Origin: Clostridiaceae bacterium | GTDB lineage: Bacteria; Bacillota; Clostridia; DSM-8532 | DNA length: 33,607 nt | Direction of reading: 5' to 3' | NCBI GenBank assembly: GCA_012521705.1 | Contig: JAAYLX010000046.1 | Location: 1 to 33,607, forward strand | Shown: one piece after another, positions 23,999-29,872 of the stretch | Layout of the letters: the number at the start of each line of letters is the position of its first letter | Position numbering within the stretch: the stretch's first letter is position 1 | Notes under the pieces: model-generated | What the model saw: the letters and a program-made list of their open reading frames with translations, nothing else | What the model was told of the DNA's origin: nothing | Database searches by the model: none | Position numbers and translations under genes: made by a program

Positions 23999-25370
23999 AT
24001 TTTCCGAACAGATTAATATATCCCTGAATCAACACTATCAAAATAACCGCAGGCAATACCCATGTAAAATACCATCTTAGCTTGTAGGGCATTTTTACGC
24101 CTTCTCCTGCGTTTACTTCCTCCATGAAATTATCGAAGCCCCATCCGTAGCGGCTCACGCAGAAAAGTACATAAATAAGCGAACCTATAGGAAGAAGGTT
24201 GTAACTAATAATAAAATCTTCGAAATCGAGGATTGTGGAACCCTCTCCAAGAGGCTGAATCCAGCTTAATACATTGAAGCCTAAAACACAGGGAATAGAA
24301 GCTACAATTAGAAAAATCATATTAATGAATGATGCCTTTTTACGGCTCCAGCCCCACAAATCTATGGCAAAGGAAATAATGTTCTCAAAAACTGCGATAA
24401 CTGTAGAAAACGCGGCAAATGACATGAATAAAAAGAAAAGTGAACCCCAGATTCTCCCTCCGCTCATGGAGTTGAAGATATTGGGCTGTGTTACAAATAC
24501 AAGACCTGGTCCGCCGCCCGGATCAAGATTGAAAGCAAAACATGCCGGGAAAATGATAAGACCGGCAATTATCGAAATTGATGTATCCAATGCAGCGATG
24601 TGTATGGACTCACCAAGAAGCCGGCGTTCTTTTCCAATATAGCTTCCGAATATGGCCAATGACCCTATTCCTATACTCAGGGTGAAAAATGCCTGGCTCA
24701 TGGCTGCATAAATTGTCTCCCAGATACCATGTTCTTTAAAACGGTTGAAGTCAGGCAATAAATAGAATTTAAGACCTTCCCCCGCATTTGGAAGTGTCAT
24801 GGATCTGACTGCGAGAACTACTATAATAGCAAGCAGGGCAACCATCATTACCTTTGTTGCCTTTTCAACACCTTCCTGAAGTCCAAAAGAACATATTCCA
24901 AAGCAGATTACTGTGGTCAAAACCATCCATATTGTCATTTCTACAGGATTTGCCAAAAGATTATTGAATACCTGGCCGACTTGCTGGGTGTCAAGCCCTT
25001 CAAACTGGCCTATCAGCATTTTATAGAAATAGCCAAGCATCCAGCCGGCAACGGTGGTATAGAACATCATGAGTATATAATTGCCTGCAATACCTGCATA
25101 ACCCATCCAGTGCCATTTATGCCCTTTTTTCTCCAGCACATTGAATGATGTGGCGATACTTTTTCTACTCGCGCGGCCCACTGCAAGTTCCATTGCCATA
25201 ATGGGCAACCCGAGCAAAACAATGAATACCAGGTAGATAAGGACAAATAATCCTCCACCATACTGACCGGTAATGTAAGGGAAGCGCCAAACATCACCCA
25301 ATCCGATTGCGCATCCCGCTGAGATAAGAATAAAACCCAGACGGGAAGCAAATGATTCCCTTTTTTCCAT
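23997..25370 (-). CDS. Sodium-dependent neurotransmitter-symporter (SNF/LeuT) family transporter
   Basis: A 457-residue protein with about eleven to twelve membrane segments. The first helix reads GFILISAGCAIGLGDVWRFPYI, the unwound sodium- and substrate-binding region of LeuT-type carriers, with the family GxGNxWRFPY motif altered to GLGDVWRFPY. ELAVGRASRKS follows helix 2, and LSIGIGSLAIFGSYI is helix 6-like. Such bacterial carriers take up amino acids with sodium. The missing asparagine (D in place of N) at the first Na-site loop is a known variant in tryptophan/other clostridial SNFs, but its effect here is unknown. GAGGAG lies eight bases before the ATG. Confidence 0.92.
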   Translation of the reverse strand: MEKRESFASRLGFILISAGCAIGLGDVWRFPYITGQYGGGLFVLIYLVFIVLLGLPIMAMELAVGRASRKSIATSFNVLEKKGHKWHWMGYAGIAGNYILMMFYTTVAGWMLGYFYKMLIGQFEGLDTQQVGQVFNNLLANPVEMTIWMVLTTVICFGICSFGLQEGVEKATKVMMVALLAIIVVLAVRSMTLPNAGEGLKFYLLPDFNRFKEHGIWETIYAAMSQAFFTLSIGIGSLAIFGSYIGKERRLLGESIHIAALDTSISIIAGLIIFPACFAFNLDPGGGPGLVFVTQPNIFNSMSGGRIWGSLFFLFMSFAAFSTVIAVFENIISFAIDLWGWSRKKASFINMIFLIVASIPCVLGFNVLSWIQPLGEGSTILDFEDFIISYNLLPIGSLIYVLFCVSRYGWGFDNFMEEVNAGEGVKMPYKLRWYFTWVLPAVILIVLIQGYINLFGK

Positions 25371-25430
25371 ACTGCCAACTCCTCATAATAAATGAAAATA
25401 TACATAGCAAAAATCATACTATGTACCAGA

Positions 25431-25501
25431 CAAAAAATGTCCCGTATCAAATAAGACCATGCTACAAGACAATACTGCCCAAATTCTTATTATAATACGG
25501 G
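25431..25501 (-). terminator. Terminator after the AraC-type regulator gene
   Basis: On the minus strand CCCGTAT and TCTTAT pair with ATAAGA and ATACGGG (25485-25501 with 25441-25456) with a small internal loop and a 28-base apical loop. Six T's follow three bases after the stem. It lies 52 bases after the regulator stop. Confidence 0.55.
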
Positions 25502-25552
25502 TCACATGGAGATTATTATATCTATTATCTGTTATTATCACAATATGGAAAA

Positions 25553-26422
25553 TTACTTCGCTTTTTTCCTGACAGGAATCCATATTTCGCTGTATGCAAA
25601 ATCTTTTCTTTCCTTATCCATTTTGGTAAATGAAAAATTGGGAGCATTAATTACTTCATAATCCGAAGAAGGAAGCCACTCTGAATATATCCTTGCCATT
25701 GTGTTCTGCAAAGTATAAGGAAATGGCCCTTCGTTAGGGAACACCGCCCAAGTGCATGCTTCAACCGGAACTACATCCAGATTATCACTCACCTTGTTTT
25801 CAGTTGTCAGGACGCCTATCAGGTGCGTTAAATAGCCTTCTTCTTTCATAAAGTTTGTATCTGAATCGTAAGAGGCATTGACAACTTCATAAGGCTCGAT
25901 GTTCTGTAGCGAATGCATTTCTTTTCTTTGTTCCTCTGTGATGCTTTGTGCCAGCTTAACAATCTCGTTATTTACACCTTCAAACTGCATGGGAACTCTT
26001 TTACTTACTCCCACAAAATTAAATGCTGGTTTTTCAACAATTCTAAATTCCATATAGTTTCCTCCCTTAACGGTTATTACGAATGAAAGTTTGGGAAATA
26101 ATTTGCTTGCACCGGTTTTAATAACGTCCGAGGGCAGAAAACCACTCCATTTTTTAAACGCCCGGGTAAATCCGTCCAATGACTGGTAGCCGTATTTAAA
26201 GGCAACATCGGTTACACTATCTCCGCTCAATAAATCTTTGTTTGCCTCCGATAATTTTCGGTTTTTAATATATTCGCTTAAAGTCATACCGGAAAGATAG
26301 TAAAATACCATTCTTAAGTGGTAGTCGGATACCCCGGCATATTCTGCCACCGATTCAAGGGATATATCACCTGTCAGGTTGTCCTCGATGTATTCAATCA
26401 CACGGTTTAATTCACTTAGCAT
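25553..26422 (-). CDS. AraC-family regulator with GyrI-like effector-binding domain
   Basis: A 289-residue protein. Residues 1-105 are two AraC helix-turn-helix motifs (ISLESVAEYAGVSDYHLRMVF, then SVTDVAFKYGYQSLDGFTRAFKKW). Residues about 125-285 are a GyrI/Rob-type ligand-binding domain, starting MEFRIVEKPAFNFVGVS and ending FAYSEIWIPVRK. Proteins with this order (Rob, TipA-like) usually respond to hydrophobic or cationic small molecules. The ATG has GCGGGAG very close (3-4 bases), so translation may be weak. It is upstream of the transporter gene on the same strand, but a terminator lies between; control of that transporter is possible but unproved. Confidence 0.9.
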   Translation of the reverse strand: MLSELNRVIEYIEDNLTGDISLESVAEYAGVSDYHLRMVFYYLSGMTLSEYIKNRKLSEANKDLLSGDSVTDVAFKYGYQSLDGFTRAFKKWSGFLPSDVIKTGASKLFPKLSFVITVKGGNYMEFRIVEKPAFNFVGVSKRVPMQFEGVNNEIVKLAQSITEEQRKEMHSLQNIEPYEVVNASYDSDTNFMKEEGYLTHLIGVLTTENKVSDNLDVVPVEACTWAVFPNEGPFPYTLQNTMARIYSEWLPSSDYEVINAPNFSFTKMDKERKDFAYSEIWIPVRKKAK

Positions 26423-26555
26423 TATCTCCCGCCTTTCATAGATACATAATACCAGAGGGGCATAAGAGTTACTCGACTTTTTTAAATCAATTATATCGGA
26501 TTCTTGCCGAAATTTTCCCAGAGCTATCTAAAAAGGTTTTAATGCAAAAAAAGAT

Positions 26556-26585
26556 TGCCATTATATTTTTTTGTATGCTAAAATC
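26556..26585 (+). promoter_or_regulatory. Candidate sigma-A promoter of the chemoreceptor gene
   Basis: TTGCCA (26556-26561) and TAAAAT (26580-26585) are 18 bases apart, giving a start near 26592 and a leader of about 90 bases. No sigma-D-type motility promoter is evident. Confidence 0.4.
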
Positions 26586-26609
26586 AGTAATAATATTTGA
26601 ATAATGCGG

Positions 26610-26657
26610 ATTAACAATGGCGTTAATATAGGGGAAAACCTGTATTGGCGCTTTTTT
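26610..26657 (+). promoter_or_regulatory. Attenuator-like leader: anti-terminator and terminator hairpins before the chemoreceptor gene
   Basis: GCGTTAATATAGG (26620-26632) pairs with CCTGTATTGGCGC (26639-26651), thirteen base pairs with three G-U, and six T's follow: a textbook intrinsic terminator 25 bases before the ATG. ATTAAC (26610-26615) pairs perfectly with GTTAAT (26622-26627) using the terminator's left arm, so the two hairpins exclude each other. No minus- or plus-strand gene lies upstream that this terminator could serve. Confidence 0.6.
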
Positions 26658-26682
26658 ATTATCCAAAGGAGAGGTGACAGGT

Positions 26683-28206
26683 ATGAAAAATAAAAGAATT
26701 ATTATTGCTGTTGCAATTTTCTATGTTTTAGGCGCCGGATTATTCCTTTTGCCCTTTCTATCAAAACAAATCTACATAATTATTTACCTGTCAATTGGAT
26801 TGGCTGCAGGTTACTGTCTTGTAAAAAGCAGTCTTAATTCCAATGCTCAAAAGGATATCATAATTAATGACCTGAAAAGCGAGTTGTCAAAGCTGAAGCT
26901 GGAACTGCATGTAACATCAAATCAAATCTGGGCTGTTTCCGAGCAGTTGAAAATAAACCTGGATGAGAATAACGGGTTTGCTCAGCAAGTATATGCTCAG
27001 ACGGAAGAAATGGCACATTTAAATACAAAGGTCAATGAAAAAATCAGTGAAACGGTAGCGGAAGTAAGAGAAATGATCCGGCTTTTAGAGGAATCAAGGA
27101 ATACCACCCTTGAGCTTGAGTCGGTAGGTAAAAACTCTGAAACCATACTGGAAACCAGCAAGCCTGAAATATTGGAAATTGTAAGCATCATTAGCGAGAT
27201 AGAGGATACTTTCAGAATAACAGCCGATTACATGGACAAGCTGGCAGTCGCATCAAAAGATATAGTAAAGATTCTGGAGACAGTAAGCCATATTGCAGGG
27301 CAGACACGGCTTTTGTCCCTTAATGCAAAAATAGAGTCTGCAAGAGCAGGGGAAAATGGCAGGGGATTTGCAGTCGTGGCAGAAGAAGTTCAGAAGCTTG
27401 CAACCGAAAGCGAAAAATCGGTGAAGGAAGTCAATCAACTTATAGAAGCACTAAACGGAGAAATTTCAGGTGTATATAGTGCTGTCGGACAGATTGGAAT
27501 TAAGGTTGAAAAGGGAGTAAAGAGTGCCATTAATATTGAAAATAAGCTTGGCAGCATCCATGAGTCATTTCATAATCTGTTGGACATGGCCAAAAGAATC
27601 ATTGTTTTATCTGAAACTGAGGCCAGGAACGCAGGGGATGTAGTTAATAAAATTTGTGAAGTTGAGAACCTGATAGGTATTTCTGAGGGCAGTATGGAAA
27701 GTGTAAAGGGAGCTGTATTCAGACAGGCGCAAGCCAACATGGAAGTAGCCGAGATGGGTAGCCGCTTAAATGACGCGTCAAAAGAATTATTGGAGTTACA
27801 GGATAATCTGGGACTGGATGATGTGATTTCCGATAACGCAGAATACTCCGACAGGATAAATGATGCATTCAGTCTTATCAGAAACTTTGCTACACTCCCG
27901 CAGATCAGAAAAATGGACAGGGAAAGCCACCGGAAGGAACTTTATGAACTTATTCAAAATAATGATTTTATTGAAGCCGCCTGGAGTAATGATACCAAGG
28001 GAAGATTTATTTGCTCCATACCCGAAGCGGGGATAGCCAACGCAAAAATCAGGGATTGGTTCCAGAAAAGCATTCAGGGGGAGGAATTCTGTTCAAAGGT
28101 TTACATATCCGCTATAACAAAAAGACCGTGTCTTACTTTGTCTGTCCCCATAATCGGAGAAGACGGGGATATCTCAGGAGTTTTGGGTATTGACCTGAAG
28201 CTGTAG
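26683..28206 (+). CDS. Methyl-accepting chemotaxis protein with C-terminal Cache-like domain
   Basis: The protein has 507 residues from the ATG at 26683, with AAGGAGAGG eight bases upstream. Two closely spaced hydrophobic helices (about 5-23 and 28-46) leave no outside domain. A long helical region follows, whose hairpin tip TRLLSLNAKIESARAGENGRG (near 208-230) is the CheA/CheW-contacting signature of chemoreceptors. From about 415 a globular C-terminal domain begins (ELIQNNDFIEAAWSND). It ends with WFQKSIQGEEF, KVYISAITKRPCLTLSVP and GVLGIDLKL, the strand pattern of Cache/PDC sensors, which normally lie outside the cell. No clear HAMP domain is seen. It should signal an internal cue to the flagellar or another Che pathway. 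Confidence 0.88.
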   Translation: MKNKRIIIAVAIFYVLGAGLFLLPFLSKQIYIIIYLSIGLAAGYCLVKSSLNSNAQKDIIINDLKSELSKLKLELHVTSNQIWAVSEQLKINLDENNGFAQQVYAQTEEMAHLNTKVNEKISETVAEVREMIRLLEESRNTTLELESVGKNSETILETSKPEILEIVSIISEIEDTFRITADYMDKLAVASKDIVKILETVSHIAGQTRLLSLNAKIESARAGENGRGFAVVAEEVQKLATESEKSVKEVNQLIEALNGEISGVYSAVGQIGIKVEKGVKSAINIENKLGSIHESFHNLLDMAKRIIVLSETEARNAGDVVNKICEVENLIGISEGSMESVKGAVFRQAQANMEVAEMGSRLNDASKELLELQDNLGLDDVISDNAEYSDRINDAFSLIRNFATLPQIRKMDRESHRKELYELIQNNDFIEAAWSNDTKGRFICSIPEAGIANAKIRDWFQKSIQGEEFCSKVYISAITKRPCLTLSVPIIGEDGDISGVLGIDLKL

Positions 28207-28218
28207 TTTTTTGAAATA

Positions 28219-28288
28219 ATCTAATAATTATTAAGCTCCCAAAAGGCTCAATGAGGCATTCCCACCAGATTATTGACAATTATTAGAT
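28219..28288. repeat. Inverted repeat between chemoreceptor and NIF3-insert genes
   Basis: ATCTAATAATT (28219-28229) and AATTATTAGAT (28278-28288) are perfect eleven-base inverted repeats 48 bases apart. They may form a long hairpin in the mRNA or mark a degenerate insertion. No T run makes it a plain terminator. Confidence 0.5.
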
Positions 28289-28359
28289 GAAACAGTAGTC
28301 TGAAAGTAAAGATGAAGTTTTACATATTAAAAATGACGTTATTCTAAGGAGAAATTATT

Positions 28360-28680
28360 ATGGAATATGTAAAAATAGAATGTTTTATACCTGAGGACTA
28401 TGTTTCTTCTGTGAGAGATGCCCTGAATGAAACCGGAGCTCTGACAGTGGATGACATGTATGATTATTGCATGGCGGTTTCCAAGGTAAGAGGCAGTTGG
28501 CGCCCTCTTGAGGGAACCAATCCCTTTTTGGGGCAAATAGGTGAAATCTGTGAGGCTGATGAAGCTAAAATTGAGTTTACCTGCAAGAAAGAACTCTGGA
28601 AAGTCGCTGTGGAAACCATCAAGAAGGTCCATCCCTATGAAAAACCTGTAATAAATGTAATTCCACTAATAAATGAATGA
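28360..28680 (+). CDS. Stand-alone NIF3-insert (CutA1/PII-like) domain protein
   Basis: A 106-residue protein. PEDYVSSVRDALNETGALTVDDMYDYC, GSWRPLEGTNPFLGQIGEICEADEAKIEFTC and VHPYEKPVINVIPL match the PII/CutA-like domain that is inserted in Bacillus YqfO-type NIF3 proteins, including the EGTNPF(I/L)G and HPYE motifs. Here it is a separate gene with no NIF3 part. The fold is a ferredoxin-like trimer; in YqfO its role is not settled. AAGGAGAA precedes the ATG by seven bases. It is cytoplasmic. Confidence 0.85.
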   Translation: MEYVKIECFIPEDYVSSVRDALNETGALTVDDMYDYCMAVSKVRGSWRPLEGTNPFLGQIGEICEADEAKIEFTCKKELWKVAVETIKKVHPYEKPVINVIPLINE

Positions 28681-28747
28681 TTTTTATCAACACGAAGAAC
28701 TAAAAAATGTCACTCTTTTGTCACCTTTGTTGACAAAAAATAAAGAT

Positions 28748-28780
28748 AAAGGCTTTCAGATAGAAACTCTGAAAGCCTTT
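28748..28780 (-). terminator. Terminator of the tRNA-Ser transcript
   Basis: AAAGGCTTTCAGA and TCTGAAAGCCTTT form a perfect thirteen-base stem with a seven-base loop, six bases after the tRNA 3' end on the minus strand. The T-rich run (ATCTTTATTTTTT) follows. Confidence 0.88.
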
Positions 28781-28785
28781 ATTTA

Positions 28786-28877
28786 TGGCGGAGAGAGAGG
28801 GATTCGAACCCTCGGAACGCTCTTCACGTTCACACGATTTCCAGTCGTGCGCCTTAGACCAGCTCAGCCATCTCTCC
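28786..28877 (-). tRNA. tRNA-Ser(GGA)
   Basis: The 92-base minus-strand gene has acceptor stem GGAGAGA/TCTCTCC, G discriminator and encoded CCA. The anticodon arm CACGA-CTGGAAA-TCGTG carries anticodon GGA, reading UCC and UCU. A long variable arm (GAACG...CGTTC) and T arm GAGGG-TTCGAAT-CCCTC complete a class II serine tRNA. Confidence 0.98.
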
Positions 28878-28900
28878 ATATAAAAATATTCAGTTAATTT

Positions 28901-28924
28901 CGGGCATTAATAGTCGTTAGCCCG
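28901..28924 (-). other. Hairpin in the pre-tRNA-Ser leader
   Basis: CGGGC (28901-28905 on the plus strand) pairs with GCCCG (28920-28924) around a 14-base loop, between the tRNA promoter and its mature 5' end at 28877. RNase P would remove it with the leader. Confidence 0.45.
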
Positions 28925-28931
28925 CTTGAAA

Positions 28932-28960
28932 ATTGTAACACGGTCTTAATTAAGTGTCAA
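28932..28960 (-). promoter_or_regulatory. Sigma-A promoter of tRNA-Ser
   Basis: On the minus strand TTGACA (28960-28955) and TACAAT (28937-28932) are 17 bases apart, giving a start near 28925. Only one base departs from consensus, as expected for a stable RNA gene. Confidence 0.85.
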
Positions 28961-29062
28961 GCAATTTTAGGTGCAGGAACAAACTGCCTGAAGCCGAGGT
29001 AAAAAATTCAGGGCCAAAAGATAAAAATTTTATTTTTTTAGAAAAATAAAGAAGATTTAGTA

Positions 29063-29091
29063 TTGTAAATTATATACAAATGAAATATAAT
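29063..29091 (+). promoter_or_regulatory. Strong sigma-A promoter far upstream of hup
   Basis: TTGTAA (29063-29068) and a perfect TATAAT (29086-29091) are 17 bases apart. The start near 29098 is 274 bases before the HU start codon and no open frame follows, so it makes either a long hup leader or a non-coding RNA. Confidence 0.65.
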
Positions 29092-29097
29092 GTTGGC

Positions 29098-29301
29098 AAG
29101 ATTGAATAGGGCAGTAACCCTCTTCAGTCAAGGGTTTCAGCTTTGTTACGAGTTTGTCAATAGTAATTTTTAGACTGCGGAAAACGTTGAAATTGTTTTC
29201 CAGAAAAGGTTTTGGCGTTTTTCTGACTTACAAGCCGCTTGAACAGCTGATTCTATCAGAAAAAAATTTAAAAAATTTACTAAAAAATATGGCTTTTTTT
29301 G
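29098..29301 (+). ncRNA. Structured non-coding region upstream of hup (candidate leader or small RNA)
   Basis: This stretch contains a row of stem-loops: AACCCT/AGGGTT, GGAAAAC/GTTTTCC (29179-29201), CAGAAAA/TTTTCTG (29201-29225), the palindrome CAAGCCGCTTG (29231-29241) and CTGAT-TCT-ATCAG (29247-29259) followed by seven A's. There is no open frame with a ribosome site and no plus-strand terminator before hup. The class of RNA is unknown to me. From 28961 to 29062 I see nothing else. Confidence 0.35.
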
Positions 29302-29329
29302 TTGTTTTATGAAATAATATGGGTATAAA
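29302..29329 (+). promoter_or_regulatory. Proximal promoter of hup
   Basis: TTGTTT (29302-29307) and TATAAA (29324-29329) are 16 bases apart, giving a start near 29336 at the foot of a CTGGCA-GTAA-TGCCAG hairpin (29334-29349). Confidence 0.55.
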
Positions 29330-29371
29330 TTATCTGGCAGTAATGCCAGAAAATCCGAAAGGAGAGTTGAC

Positions 29372-29662
29372 ATGAATAAGGCTGATCTTATTGATGCAAT
29401 TGCCAAGAAGGCGGAAATGACAAAGAAGGATGCTGGAATAGCGCTGGATGCTATTATCGAGGCAGTAAGCAACTCTTTGTCAAAGGGTGAAAAGGTTACA
29501 TTAGTTGGATTCGGTACCTTTGATGTAAGAGAGCGCAAAGCTCGTACCGGCGTTAACCCCAGAACAAAACAAAAGATTAAGATTCCTGCTTCCAAAGCTC
29601 CTGTATTTAAAGCAGGTAAAGAATTGAAAGAGAAAGTTGCGGCAGCTAAGGTTAAAAAATAA
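29372..29662 (+). CDS. hup: DNA-binding protein HU
   Basis: A 96-residue histone-like protein, slightly longer than the usual 90 because of a lysine-rich tail (EKVAAAKVKK). MNKADLIDAIAKKAEMTKKDA forms the dimerising helices. VTLVGFGTFDVRERKARTGVNPRTKQKIKIPASKAPVFKAGKELKE includes the family signature and the beta arm with its intercalating proline in RTGVNPRT. It bends and compacts DNA in the nucleoid. AAAGGAGAG lies six bases before the ATG. It is monocistronic, with a terminator at 29672. Confidence 0.98.
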   Translation: MNKADLIDAIAKKAEMTKKDAGIALDAIIEAVSNSLSKGEKVTLVGFGTFDVRERKARTGVNPRTKQKIKIPASKAPVFKAGKELKEKVAAAKVKK

Positions 29663-29671
29663 TAAATCCAT

Positions 29672-29704
29672 AAAAAGCGGTCCATGAAAAGGGCTGCTTT
29701 TTTT
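29672..29704 (+). terminator. Intrinsic terminator after hup
   Basis: AAAAAGCGGTCC pairs with GGGCTGCTTTTT (two G-U) around a seven-base loop, ending in seven T's. Confidence 0.85.
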
Positions 29705-29740
29705 ATTGCCTTTTTTTCGTAACACAATAGAAACACACTG

Positions 29741-29781
29741 TTAACATAAAATGCCTGTCTTATTGCCAAAAATTATGTTAA
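29741..29781. promoter_or_regulatory. Spaced inverted repeat upstream of the secreted glycosidase gene
   Basis: TTAACATAA (29741-29749) and TTATGTTAA (29773-29781) are perfect nine-base inverted copies with centres 32 bases apart, about three helical turns. They lie roughly 90-130 bases before the start codon, a suitable place for a regulator binding as a pair. Confidence 0.35.
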
Positions 29782-29872
29782 GCTTTTCCTGTAGTATCCT
29801 TTTTATATCAGTCAGCCATAATCAACTGCTGGTCATCAGGTAACTTTGTCCTACAACACAGGAGGTTTTTAC

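Noticed and set aside
26592..26682. Cyclic-di-GMP (GEMM) riboswitch before the chemoreceptor
   Set aside because: Clostridial chemoreceptors often have one, but the leader is too short and lacks the conserved GEMM core; only the terminator and its competitor are present.
28673..28897. Plus-strand frame of 74 codons over the tRNA
   Set aside because: It reads the antisense strand of tRNA-Ser and its terminator. No ribosome site.
29098..29301. Assignment of the hup upstream region as 6S RNA
   Set aside because: It lacks one long closing stem with a central bubble, and no terminator follows; the class cannot be named.
29170..29769. Minus-strand frame of 199 codons opposite hup
   Set aside because: It lies antisense to the certain HU gene and its terminator; its hydrophobic translation is a reflection of lysine-rich HU codons and A/T-rich spacer.
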